Shown here: positions 8,280 to 17,094 of the stretch, in pieces
Layout of the letters: each line of letters starts with the position of its first letter
How positions within the stretch are numbered: the stretch's first letter is position 1
NCBI RefSeq assembly: GCF_028748185.1
Contig: NZ_CP118164.1
Location: 5,171,814-5,235,813 of the forward strand
Length of the DNA stretch: 64,000 nt
Direction: 5' to 3'
Source of the DNA: Bremerella sp. P1
GTDB lineage: Bacteria > Planctomycetota > Planctomycetia > Pirellulales > Pirellulaceae
Position numbers and translations under genes: made by a program
The notes under the pieces: generated by a model
Seen by the model: only the letters and a program-made list of their open reading frames with translations
What the model was told of the DNA's origin: nothing
The model's database searches: none

Positions 8280-9057
8280 TCAACATGGGTGCGCATGCTT
8301 TTACGCATAGAGTGGAAAACTCTGTTGTTGCGCCCCAAGTAGTGTGTTTTTTGCGTTAGATCAATCGATTGCCAATCGCGATTCGTATGGCTGAGGATGC
8401 TTAGTTTGTGAACATCTTGGTTACGGCCTCGATTTGTGAGGTATTGGATAATTCGCCAACTAAACAGGGGAAATAACGAACCTCTTGTAGGAAATAACAG
8501 AAAACAGTTGTCGGTAACGGAAAAACGTACATTTTGATGGGGTTTCTGCTCGCAAATATGGATTTGCTGCTATGGAATAGATCTTTTGATGTGAAGGGTG
8601 GCTTTGCGAAAGAGCTCAGACTGATCGATGGCATGCGAGTAATCTGCATTCGCGTGAATTGTTTGGGTGAATTGTTTGGGTGAATTCATCTTTCCAGAGC
8701 ATTAACGGGCGGCAAAATCAAATGCTCGAAGAGGTTCTAACCACTAAAGCATTCGATTTCATCAATCTGGTTAATCCCCTAAGTTGCAACTTGCGTACTT
8801 ACTTCTCTGGCGTGTTGGGGTTCTCGATCAGGGCTATCGTGTAGGGCCAACCGTTGCATGTCATGTTTACATCAAGTCGAGTCCAGAAATCTTGCAGGTT
8901 GCGAAGTGTAGTGAAAAGAGTCGGGCGAGATCAGTGTTCGTCTTTTTCGCTGGCGACAAAGGGTATTGAGCCAATTGGATATGCAAATACCTCGTCGGGG
9001 TCAGGGGCTTCCCATCAACCACAACAGATCAAACGAAGCTCTAGGTGCTCGCTTCCT
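8280..9057. other. Intergenic A+T-rich stretch, no gene seen
   Basis: 778 nt without a believable gene on either strand. It contains a short tandem repeat at 8654-8686 (listed separately). The left end must hold the promoter of the sigma/FecR operon. The stretch marks a change from A+T-rich sequence on the left to host-like composition in the DUF1559 gene on the right. Confidence 0.4.
8654..8686. repeat. 13-bp tandem repeat, about 2.5 copies
   Basis: GTGAATTGTTTGG is present at 8654-8666 and 8667-8679, followed by a partial third copy GTGAATT at 8680-8686. Intergenic. Possible slipped-strand repeat or protein-binding repeat; no function can be assigned. Confidence 0.6.
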
Positions 9058-9933
9058 TTAGTACTCTCTGATCACATTGCCGTCTTTCATATTGGAGAGG
9101 TTCTTGTAGATGTTGATGTCGATCGTTTCGGGCAGGAATTGAACCGAACCATCTCCCATCGCGAACTGGGCACCACCTGGGTGATGGCTGCTGAACCACG
9201 AACGGTACTGCCAGTCGGTTGTGCTTGGCTCGTTGATCGGAAACCCCGTCGATCCGGCGACTTCAAAGACCCCTTTGAAGCTGCTGTTGTCGGTGTCTCC
9301 ATTCCCAAAACCGGCCCAATGGGTGTAAGAATCAGGATCACTTCCATACAGCGTGCCAGCGCGTTCTCCGACCATCAGCGTATTGCTCGTGCCATCGGTA
9401 ATATCGCGAAAGCGAGTGCTTAGATTTCGGACACCAAAGATGCCGTTCCCAATCGTCATGCGCGAGCGGGGCCCTGTGTAGTTCACGCCGGGATAGTTCG
9501 AGCGTGCCAAAAACTCGCCTGCGGTCCCTTTCGTTGAGAGCTCTGGAGCGGGATCGGAAGGACAGCGATAGAAGTCAACCGTCTGCTGCAACACGGGTAG
9601 CTTGGCCGGATCGTTGATTGCCTGCTTCAGGGTGACTTGTCCAGGAGTCAACGCGTTGAAGATATTCTCTTGTTCCGCGAACGGCAAAAGCAAAGCGGAC
9701 CAGGCCCAAACCGGATCGTCGTCGCCTAAATAGATATAGACCGGCGGCATTCCTTGAAACGTATCGTGATAGTTGTGCAACGACAAAGCAATCTGCTTCA
9801 AATTGTTGTTGCACTGGATGCGTCGAGCTGCCTCGCGAGCTTGTTGAACCGCAGGCAACAGCAACGCAATCAAAACACCAATGATCGCGATAACAACCAG
9901 TAATTCGACCAACGTAAACGCGTTCTTCTTCAT
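9058..9933 (-). CDS. DUF1559 prepilin-like protein (solitary copy)
   Basis: 291 residues, shorter than the other three copies in this window. N-terminus [18 protein letters not shown] with [16 protein letters not shown]; the conserved Cys-containing [16 protein letters not shown] follows. The C-terminal signature reads [18 protein letters not shown] and ends VIREY. No lipoprotein gene accompanies it. Its base composition resembles the right-hand core genome rather than the A+T-rich genes to its left. It is probably an exported pseudopilin of unknown role. Confidence 0.92.
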   Translation of the reverse strand: MKKNAFTLVELLVVIAIIGVLIALLLPAVQQAREAARRIQCNNNLKQIALSLHNYHDTFQGMPPVYIYLGDDDPVWAWSALLLPFAEQENIFNALTPGQVTLKQAINDPAKLPVLQQTVDFYRCPSDPAPELSTKGTAGEFLARSNYPGVNYTGPRSRMTIGNGIFGVRNLSTRFRDITDGTSNTLMVGERAGTLYGSDPDSYTHWAGFGNGDTDNSSFKGVFEVAGSTGFPINEPSTTDWQYRSWFSSHHPGGAQFAMGDGSVQFLPETIDINIYKNLSNMKDGNVIREY

Positions 9934-10846
9934 GGTTTGTTTCCCCGTGAAATGGGCTTTGTCAGGTGCGAATTACCTTCAGGCAAAAGCAGAATGTAGT
10001 GATGAGTAAATACTTTTTGTATTGACCTTTGTTCTTAGTAAGGTGTTGTACGTGAAGCTTGGGGGTTTACCGAAAATTATTGAAAAAACTTTGAAGATGG
10101 AGGTTGGCTTGTTGGGACGGTAAAACGATTCAAAACCGGTGGCGTTGCTTTCATGCTAGATTCGACCGGCTGATCACCAGAATAAGTGACTGAAGCTGAT
10201 CAAAACGTTCGGTGAGTTCTGCCCAAAGCTGCCTGTCAGAGGTGCACCGCTCACTTATGTCGCCATATGCTGCAAGATGTGCCTCGTGGCACGTCGCGCG
10301 ATCTGGCAGCGACTCGCAGGGCGCTAGGCGAGGAATTCAACTGGAAGCCAGGGAGGGAGTTGCAGTTTAGCCGAGTTCCCGTAGATGACTTTCTTCGGGA
10401 AGTTTTAGCGCTTTCTAGATAACACACATCCCGAAAGTGCGTTGACGATCAAGCCACATCGCAGGTGTTCGTCAGTAATTAAAAACGGGGAAGAGTGCCT
10501 AGGTGACGATCTCCAGTGTCTTACTGCCCGCACCCAACTGACAGTGCGAACGGACGCTAAAATAAAGCTCAAAGCGTGGCATAAAAGAAAAAACAGGCGA
10601 GAATCTGAAAGCGAAGCGGAATGTTAGCTATCCGGATGAAGTTGAGCTAAAAAAGCGGGCGATTTGTGTCATAACATGTAAGGGAATTGAGTTAGCTTCG
10701 AGGCTTCGGGATTTCAGCATCAACACAGGGCTTCCAAGGTTCAACTTACTGCGAAGGCACCTAAATTTTGAACCAATTTGTGGCATAAAGACTTGAGGGA
10801 TCAACTAGCTATCCATGCCGTCTTCAAATGTGTGCACCAGAATTTT
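9934..10846. other. Long intergenic region; probable distal end of the integrative element
   Basis: 913 nt with no supported gene. It holds three imperfect copies of a TGTGGCATAAA-like motif (10575-10586, 10663-10674, 10777-10790), listed separately. A copy of the tRNA-Ser 3' end, expected if the far end of an element inserted at that tRNA lay here, was not found. The left end must include the promoter of the DUF1559 gene. Confidence 0.4.
10575..10790 (+). repeat. Three imperfect copies of TTTGTGGCATAAA-type motif, possible recombinase arm sites
   Basis: CGTGGCATAAAA at 10575-10586, TTTGTGTCATAA at 10663-10674 and TTTGTGGCATAAAG at 10777-10790 share a common core in the same orientation. TGTGGCAT appears again, as an inverted pair, at 13843-13863 beside the integrase gene. 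Recurrence at both ends of the presumed element resembles arm-type sites of tyrosine recombinases. This is pattern matching only. Confidence 0.35.
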
Positions 10847-12055
10847 CTATCTCGCAACGGGTAGTTGAAATCCACGGTGGCCCCAATCTTTTCCAAGACG
10901 TTTTTCGATTAATTTGAAATCTGCTTTGATCGACGAGTCACTTGCCCCGAGGCTATCGCCCAAGAGTTTTTTGAGGCGTGTCTTATTACGTTTCATAATG
11001 TTACTGTGCCTGTCGTGCAAAAGACGCCAGCAATGTTGTATTTGGAATTGTCGAGCATATCGGTGAATAGGGGCCTTACTGGGATTACTTGAGCTGATCT
11101 GGACTTTCCATTCAGCAAGATGGTCAACTTCAGCATCGGCCGTGAGGGCACCTGTGATTAAATCCCGGAGTTCATCCCGCGAGGGGATAGGAATCGTGTC
11201 TGGCAGGTAGAAGAAACCACCTGATGACTGAAGTTGGTCGAACATGATTTGGGGGATGACACCACTGGCGAGCGGCCCTTGGGGAATTGGGTAGTAAGGG
11301 CCAGCTAGTCTTGAAAGCCGCCATCTAGCCAGAAACGCTTGGAGTTCAATTAAGGGTTGGGGAAGTTCGAGGGAATCGGTGTGATTGTTTTGCATACCTT
11401 CAATATGAAGTTGGGTATGCCATAGGGTGGCATCAAAGTGATTCAATTCGAGTTCAGGGCCGTGGTTGAGCAATAGCTTATCTAGCTCTTCAAGAAAATC
11501 AAAGTTGGTCATAAGCCAACCTTGATACCCACGCAGAGCCTTCACGAAGGGAAGTTTGACCATTCTATTTCTAATGCGGGCTACGTTGTCGAGTTGGGCG
11601 GCGTTTACATTTGTCTGGTCTAGTTGGTTGTTGGGGGCACGTTTCGCACTGCGGTAGATCTGTGGTAGATCGATCTCGCGGTATGGATCGTAGTACGGGT
11701 GACCGTTATGGACGGCGACATAGTTGTTCTCGGCTGCCCATTCTGTGAGTTTCATTTCCAAGTCGATTAACTTCGGGTCGACTTTGCTCTTGAACTCTTC
11801 GCCGTCTAGGCTTTCGCAAAGCCAAATTGGTAGCGGGTAGAAGTAGCGACTTCTGACTAACTCATGCTCGAAGTCGTTCAGGTTGTCTTCCGTTGATGGC
11901 ACCGTCCACGCCCTGGGTGCCTCTGGAATAACTTGGATCGAGTCAACTGTATCGGACATGGCCCTATCGGGCAGTTCGTGTCGCCAGGTCAATTCGTTGT
12001 CCTGACTTAGAATTGGCGACTTGTTTGCGCGGGCGGATGTCTTCTTCGAAGCCAT
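10847..12055 (-). CDS. Unknown protein, cargo of the integrative element
   Basis: 402 residues from the ATG at 12055, which has GAGGA 8 nt upstream; an in-frame upstream start at 12103 has no such site. I recognise no domain. The N-terminal 25 residues are basic (MASKKTSARANK). The body is soluble, with a tryptophan- and aromatic-rich middle (GYQGWLMTNFDFLEELDKLLL, trimmed here to its key residues Trp and Phe) and LAGPYYPIPQGPLASG. The C-terminal 80 residues are basic and helical: HCWRLLHDRHSNIMKRNKTR then KADFKLIEKRLGKDWG, possibly nucleic-acid binding. No signal peptide or membrane helix. It is divergent from the excisionase-like gene. It could be a defence, regulatory or replication-related cargo protein; nothing decides between these. 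Confidence 0.75.
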   Translation of the reverse strand: MASKKTSARANKSPILSQDNELTWRHELPDRAMSDTVDSIQVIPEAPRAWTVPSTEDNLNDFEHELVRSRYFYPLPIWLCESLDGEEFKSKVDPKLIDLEMKLTEWAAENNYVAVHNGHPYYDPYREIDLPQIYRSAKRAPNNQLDQTNVNAAQLDNVARIRNRMVKLPFVKALRGYQGWLMTNFDFLEELDKLLLNHGPELELNHFDATLWHTQLHIEGMQNNHTDSLELPQPLIELQAFLARWRLSRLAGPYYPIPQGPLASGVIPQIMFDQLQSSGGFFYLPDTIPIPSRDELRDLITGALTADAEVDHLAEWKVQISSSNPSKAPIHRYARQFQIQHCWRLLHDRHSNIMKRNKTRLKKLLGDSLGASDSSIKADFKLIEKRLGKDWGHRGFQLPVAR

Positions 12056-12235
12056 GTTGATCCTCGGAATGCACACCTGAGGCTGGCACGCGACGGATGG
12101 CAAAGGTGGTTTTTCTCGAAAGTGGCCAGTTGGCTTCCAAGCTCGCTGACCTATTAAATCACCTTCTTTTTGTAAATGCTTGTGATGTCGGATGACAACA
12201 GGTGATTCGCACGACGCATTTCAAAGAGAGATTTC

Positions 12236-12478
12236 ATGGAACCCAATAAGTATCTCACTGCGAAAGAACTTGCCAAATTCACTGGCATTTCGGTGGCCAC
12301 GGTCTGGCGACTCAAAGGTGAAGGCAAGATCGCCTTCATCCAGCCAGGGGGGCCAGGATCCCGCGTCCTATTTAAGTACGACGCTTTGGAGTACATAGCA
12401 CCAGCATCGGCAAGCAGTGAAAAGTCGGTGACAGCGGTGCGGCCTGGCCCTAAGGCTGGGTTTAAGCGAAAGAAATAA
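12236..12478 (+). CDS. Small helix-turn-helix DNA-binding protein, excisionase-like
   Basis: 80 residues. Residues 5-50 form a winged-helix MerR/excisionase-type domain (HTH_17 pattern): YLTAKELAKFTGISVATVWR, then GKIAFIQPGGPGSRVLFKYD. The C-terminal tail is basic (GPKAGFKRKK). It lies 23 nt upstream of the integrase gene and reads in the same direction, which is the usual place for a recombination directionality factor; it could instead be a regulator of the integrase or of the divergent unknown gene. Confidence 0.8.
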   Translation: MEPNKYLTAKELAKFTGISVATVWRLKGEGKIAFIQPGGPGSRVLFKYDALEYIAPASASSEKSVTAVRPGPKAGFKRKK

Positions 12479-12501
12479 CATTTTAAGAGAGGTAGGTGCG
12501 A

Positions 12502-13716
12502 ATGCCGAAACCGACGAAGAATCCGAAGATCAAGAAGGACTTCTTCGAGTGGAGTATCAATGAACGGAACGACGGCTGTCTCCAAGCAACGACGTATGTC
12601 GCAGGAGTTGGCCGAATTCGGCGATCGCTGGGGACCAAGGACTGGGACAAGGCGCTGGAGGACCTGACGGAACTGGATCGGCACGAGGCCGAAGAGCATG
12701 GACTCGCCCCGAAGTTCGAGGAGCGTCATCGTTCAGGGGAAGTGACCATTGAAGACGGATGGCAGGCCTTTCTCGATGATCGTGATCGCGGGCAAGTTCA
12801 GGGTGGCGTCTCGCCGACAACTTTGAAGCGATACCGAGCCGTGCGGGCTCACCACGAAGCGTTCGCGAAGAAGAAGGGCATCACCGAGTGGCAGCAGTTC
12901 GGCAAGCAAGAGTTTGTGGCCTTTGGGAAGGAACGGGAGAAGGTTGCCGAGCCTCGAACTGTGTTCTTCGAATTGAACTTGGTTAAAAGTGTCAACCTGT
13001 GGCTGGTTCACGAGGAAATGTTGCCAGAGCAGTTGCGACTTCGTGTTAAGTTGCCGAAGCCCAAGGGAACCAGCACTTATTGCTATCGTCAGCAAGAGAT
13101 TTCCGCCATGGTGCGTCAGTGTGAAGCTGCACAAGAATTAGAATGGTTGCGATTGGTGATCCTTGGACTGACCTATACCGGAATGCGAATTAGTGAGTTG
13201 GCATCCCTGCGGTGGTCGGACATCGACTTTGACTCGAATCATATTCATGTCGTCGATGAACGATCGCGAAGTCGAAAAAAGACCACTGGGCCTGTGCGGA
13301 CGACCAAGGGAAAGCGATCCCGGGTTATTCCCATGCACCCGGAGCTGAAAGAGGTCCTTCGACCACTCCAGGAGCAAGCTGGTGGATACGTGTTCAAGGC
13401 ACAAAAGGGGGGGCAGTTGCGCCCACGCGTGGTCCTCGAAGTTTTCATTCGAGAAGTCATCAAGCCCCTCTCAAGCACGTTTCCCACGCCTGAAAACGAA
13501 ATCGGATTCCATAACGGACGTCTGCACTCGTTCCGACATGCCTTTTGTTCCCACGCATTGGGTGGTGGAGCAAGTGTCGGCGAAGTCCAGGACTGGCTTG
13601 GTCATGCGGATAGCAAGATGGTCGAACACTACCGTCACCTTCGAGATGACCAAGCGCAGCAGCGTATGAATTCACTATCGTTTATGGCCGAAGACAGTGT
13701 GTCCTCGGTCAGTTAA
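12502..13716 (+). CDS. int: Tyrosine recombinase / phage-type integrase
   Basis: 404 residues from the ATG at 12502, which has AGAGAGG 9 nt upstream; a GTG at 12496 is in frame but too close to that site. The N-terminal arm and core-binding domain covers about 1-180 (SPTTLKRYRAVRAHHEAFAK). The catalytic domain (about 190-395) shows the full set: Arg in TGMRISEL (229), a Lys in the beta-hairpin (about 269-271), HxxR in LHSFRHAF (342/345), His in DWLGHAD (368) and the nucleophile Tyr in MVEHYRHL (377). It cuts and rejoins DNA to integrate or excise the element, here presumably at the neighbouring tRNA-Ser. All active residues are present, so the enzyme is probably functional. Confidence 0.95.
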   Translation: MPKPTKNPKIKKDFFEWSINERNDGCLQATTYVAGVGRIRRSLGTKDWDKALEDLTELDRHEAEEHGLAPKFEERHRSGEVTIEDGWQAFLDDRDRGQVQGGVSPTTLKRYRAVRAHHEAFAKKKGITEWQQFGKQEFVAFGKEREKVAEPRTVFFELNLVKSVNLWLVHEEMLPEQLRLRVKLPKPKGTSTYCYRQQEISAMVRQCEAAQELEWLRLVILGLTYTGMRISELASLRWSDIDFDSNHIHVVDERSRSRKKTTGPVRTTKGKRSRVIPMHPELKEVLRPLQEQAGGYVFKAQKGGQLRPRVVLEVFIREVIKPLSSTFPTPENEIGFHNGRLHSFRHAFCSHALGGGASVGEVQDWLGHADSKMVEHYRHLRDDQAQQRMNSLSFMAEDSVSSVS

Positions 13717-13836
13717 TTTGACCTTGTCCATGACCGCGTCGTGGAGGTGAGAGAGAGGGAAGTGCCGTATGAGCTACGGGAAGCGAGTCAGCCTTTACTT
13801 GTGCGATCGCTTCTTCAGATAGAGCCCTGAATGACA

Positions 13837-13869
13837 CAATGAATGCCACAGTTGATGTGGCATTCATTG
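13837..13869. repeat. 13-bp perfect inverted repeat between integrase and tRNA-Ser
   Basis: Arms CAATGAATGCCAC (13837-13849) and GTGGCATTCATTG (13857-13869), loop AGTTGAT. It may be the terminator of the integrase transcript or a recombinase-binding site near the attachment site. Short direct copies of TGACAC flank it. Confidence 0.55.
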
Positions 13870-13922
13870 ACACACTTCAGTAAGTCATTGTCAGATAACG
13901 ACTTGCAATGCCCCGAAAAAGG

Positions 13923-14017
<95 letters not shown>

Positions 14018-14242
14018 TGTGGGAAAGCGAAAGTCTACACCCTTTTCTCTTCGTCCTCAACGGGACCTCCTTCGCTTTTTCCTAATATGGCCTATGGTTA
14101 CGGTGAAATAGGCTGTTCAAAATGGGCCTTAGGCCCCACCAACCGCCAAATTTGTAATAACCATGACCCCATTTACTCAAAGTGTGCCGCTTATCACTAT
14201 GGTGAACGCAGGTGCTTCTCAGGGATTCATAGGGAAAACAGC

Positions 14243-15817
14243 ATGATTTTACGTCTTGGGACAATCGCCGCACTCGTTGGGTTCGTGGGATTTCAGGCTA
14301 GTTTCGCTGGCGAGCTTTCGCATTCCGCGGCTCTGGATACCATCCTGAAAGAAGACGTGAAGCGGCATGTCGATGTCTTGGCCGACGATAGCTTCGAGGG
14401 ACGCGAGGCCGGGAGCCGGGGAGGGCGCGCGGCTGGGAATTACCTGCAAGGGTTGTTTTCCAAGTACGGTCTGAAGCCTGCCGGCGATGGTGGTACGTTC
14501 TTTCAACTGTTCCATGGCGGATCGCGAAACATTCTGGGGATCTTGCCTGGCGAGAAGGGGGCCGACCAGGGCGACTTGATTGTTGTCGGGGCTCATTACG
14601 ATCACGTTGGGTATGGAAACCGGTCAAACAGCTTCGGTCCGTTTGGTTATGTCCATAACGGAGCCGACGACAACGCGAGTGGTACCGCAGCACTACTGGA
14701 AGTGGTTCAGGCTCTCACCGAGATGAAGGCCAAGCCGAAACGCTCCATCCTTTTCGTCCTGTGGGACGGAGAAGAGAAGGGGCTTTTGGGGTCGAAGTAT
14801 TGGGTCGAGCACCCGACCGTCAAATGGGATCGGATTCGTCTGTATATCAATCTCGATATGGTCGGACGTTTGCGTCCCCAAGGGGTCGAGGTTTACGGAA
14901 CGCGAACCTTGCCGGGGCTTCGCCAAAAGATTTCTCGAGCCAACATGGCCAGCGATTTGAAGCTCGACTTCCGCTGGGAAATGACTGACAACAGCGATCA
15001 CTACACGTTCTATTCGCGTTCGATCCCGACGCTCATGTTCCATACGGGACTTCATAGCGAATACCACCGTCCGCAGGATGACGCCCACTTGATTAATCAC
15101 GACGGCGTTCAGGCCGTGGCTCGCCTCACGGCGGAAGTGGTTTGGGCGGAAGCCAATCGCGACGCCTTCCCTTCGTTCCGGACGCGATCTCGCCTGGAAT
15201 CGGAATCGGAACGGCAGCGATTCGAGGTCGCTCGATCGGTCAATCGATCGCGACTGGGTATTCGCTGGAACTCCGAACAGCAAGAGCCGGGCGAAGGCCT
15301 TTTGATTGCAGCGGCGACTGCTGGTGGTCCGGCCAGCAATGGCGGCGTGCTGCCAGGGGATCGCTTGATTGAGTTTGCCGGTATCCCGTTTACCAGCACG
15401 GATGACTTTCTGGCCCAAGTTCAAGCCGCGCCGGCGGAAGTGGTGCTGAAGGTTCAGCGAGAAGGGGAAGAGGAGCCGTTGCCGCTGGAAGTAACGCTCA
15501 ATCTGAATCCAGCACCGGTGGGCATCTCGTGGACGAATGATCCAGCTGAGCCTGGCTCGATCATGCTGACCAACGTGACGACTGGTTCTGTGGCCGCCTT
15601 GGCCGGCCTGCAGCCGCTCGATCGTGTTTACGAGGTGAATGGAATCCCCGTGGAAAGCAGCAATCAATTCAAAGACCTGGTGACCCGATATCAAGATCCG
15701 ACCACGCTTTTGGTCGATCGAGACGGGCACATGCTGCAAATTGAATTGCCACTGAAGACGATCCGGCCGCTTCTCATCGCTCCGGAAGAAGCCAAGGACT
15801 CGGAAGTGCAGCCCTAA
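14243..15817 (+). CDS. Secreted M28-family metallopeptidase with two PDZ-like domains
   Basis: 524 residues from the ATG at 14243; the frame is open upstream to 14087 but that extension has no signal-like features, whereas MILRLGTIAALVGFVGFQAS begins a good signal peptide. The catalytic domain (about 35-310) has the M28 zinc motifs: GAHYDHVG (near 115), HNGADDNASG (near 135), WDGEEKGLLG (near 174), INLDMVGR, and HSEYHRPQDD (near 270). Two PDZ-like domains follow, at about 330-420 (LGIRWN, GVLPGDRLIEFAG) and 430-500 (VGISWT, AALAGLQPLDRVYEVNG). It is probably a periplasmic aminopeptidase. It lies just beyond the tRNA that bounds the integrative element, in host-like sequence. Confidence 0.92.
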   Translation: MILRLGTIAALVGFVGFQASFAGELSHSAALDTILKEDVKRHVDVLADDSFEGREAGSRGGRAAGNYLQGLFSKYGLKPAGDGGTFFQLFHGGSRNILGILPGEKGADQGDLIVVGAHYDHVGYGNRSNSFGPFGYVHNGADDNASGTAALLEVVQALTEMKAKPKRSILFVLWDGEEKGLLGSKYWVEHPTVKWDRIRLYINLDMVGRLRPQGVEVYGTRTLPGLRQKISRANMASDLKLDFRWEMTDNSDHYTFYSRSIPTLMFHTGLHSEYHRPQDDAHLINHDGVQAVARLTAEVVWAEANRDAFPSFRTRSRLESESERQRFEVARSVNRSRLGIRWNSEQQEPGEGLLIAAATAGGPASNGGVLPGDRLIEFAGIPFTSTDDFLAQVQAAPAEVVLKVQREGEEEPLPLEVTLNLNPAPVGISWTNDPAEPGSIMLTNVTTGSVAALAGLQPLDRVYEVNGIPVESSNQFKDLVTRYQDPTTLLVDRDGHMLQIELPLKTIRPLLIAPEEAKDSEVQP

Positions 15818-16139
15818 TATGTTGGTTTTCTAGCAAACATTCCGAGACAAAATCTGTTTTTGGCGATTCTCGACACTTGGCGTATCGATAAATGCCAAGA
15901 CGATGACCTCGTTTGGCAATATCCTGATTCACTGAAATTGCAGTTCGCAGATTTGTCCAGGCGGCCGGTTGTGTATCACGCAACGGTTTCGGCTTGCCAC
16001 TGGATAACGAGAGTTTGCGACTGACCTACCAAGTGAAATCTAACAATCGGGATTGATTGCCATGACCACGCAAGTCGTCGTCGAGACCATCGACGCTTAG
16101 TCAAAGTGCTGGAAAGGTGGCCGCAGGACGGGTAGAACG
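15818..16139. other. Intergenic between convergent genes, no gene seen
   Basis: 322 nt between the 3' ends of the peptidase and AraC-type genes. Two weak hairpins occur, for example CTTGGC/GCCAAG at 15875-15898; neither has a U-run. No other signal seen. Confidence 0.4.
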
Positions 16140-16907
16140 CTACTTCCCGTCCTGCGTCATCTTCCGGTACTTCAGTGGCGATAAGCCGGTGATTCGTTTG
16201 AACTGTTTGCAGAACGAAGGCTGATCGCTGAATCCGCAATCCATGGCAACCGCTGCGATGTTTTTGCCACTATCTCGCAGCATCACGGCCGCGGCCTCGA
16301 CCCTCTGTCGAATTAAGTACTGCGAAGGGGTGATCTGAATCATGCTTCGCATCAGTCGTTCGAATTGACTGACAGAAAGCCCCGATTCTTCGGCCAATTG
16401 TTGAATTCGGAGTGGCTTGGCGAAGTCGGTTTGCATGCGACGCAGGGCGACCGAAAGCTTGTTGTAGCGATCGTCTCGTTCGGTCGGGGCATGCAGGTCA
16501 CGCGACATACCAATGATCGCGATCACCTGCTGTTCCACATTCTTAGCCAGAACCTTGCTGGTGATATACCAGCCCAGCGAGCCGTCGGGGTTCGTGATCA
16601 TCTCCAGCTGATCATGCAGATTTTGTCCGCGGCTGAGCAGTTGCTTGTCTTGCTGTTGATAGCCGGTGGCCAACGCAGGGGGATAGATATCGAAGGCCGT
16701 CTTCCCGATGACGTCTTCGCGCCGAAGCTTGGGAACGCTGCGCAAGAATGCACTATTTACGCTTAGGTAGCGGCCTTCCAGGTCTTTGATGCACAGGTTG
16801 ACATCGTCGAGTCGGGCGAACAATTCCTCGACCAATGCCAGGGTTGGAGCCTGTGCAAAAAGATAGTCGAGGTGCTCTTCCCATTCGTTTTTGTATTTAT
16901 TCGGCAT
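16140..16907 (-). CDS. AraC-family transcriptional regulator with N-terminal PAS domain
   Basis: 255 residues from the ATG at 16907; a TTG at 16949 is in frame upstream, and neither has a clear ribosome-binding site. Residues 25-125 form a PAS-type sensor (LFARLDDVNLCIKDLEGRYL, REDVIGKTAFDIYP, NPDGSLGWYITSK). The C-terminal 100 residues carry two helix-turn-helices of the AraC/XylS type: IQQLAEESGLSVSQFERLM and IAAVAMDCGFSDQPSFCKQF, then ITGLSPLKYRK. The PAS domain would detect a small ligand or cofactor. It is divergent from a DUF1559 + lipoprotein pair, 187 nt away, and could regulate it; that is inference from position. Confidence 0.9.
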   Translation of the reverse strand: MPNKYKNEWEEHLDYLFAQAPTLALVEELFARLDDVNLCIKDLEGRYLSVNSAFLRSVPKLRREDVIGKTAFDIYPPALATGYQQQDKQLLSRGQNLHDQLEMITNPDGSLGWYITSKVLAKNVEQQVIAIIGMSRDLHAPTERDDRYNKLSVALRRMQTDFAKPLRIQQLAEESGLSVSQFERLMRSMIQITPSQYLIRQRVEAAAVMLRDSGKNIAAVAMDCGFSDQPSFCKQFKRITGLSPLKYRKMTQDGK

Positions 16908-17094
16908 GCTGTAAGTCGATTCGGTCAAAGACAAAATCGGTGGGTTCAATGAAAATAAGTCACGTCGTTGGGAAATAAACTCCTAAGCGACGCCTTGCCT
17001 CTCCATCATGCCACTCAACGAGATTCCCCACCACCTCGCTGAGCAAATCATATTTCATTTTTTATTGCATGAATGAATTCTGGAGATGTCTTTT

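Noticed and set aside
8401-8649. An 82-codon minus-strand frame
   Set aside because: Ser/Phe-rich composition typical of chance frames in A+T-rich DNA; no start signal.
8854-9423. A plus-strand frame of 189 codons overlapping the DUF1559 gene
   Set aside because: It opposes a clear DUF1559 gene and has no independent features.
10480-10495. AAAAACGGGGAAGAG as a possible left attachment copy of sequence near 13914-13928
   Set aside because: Only about 11 matching bases with a gap, and it does not cover the tRNA 3' end itself.
10442-10627. A 61-codon frame in the gap left of the element
   Set aside because: Highly charged, no ribosome-binding site, no family; probably chance.
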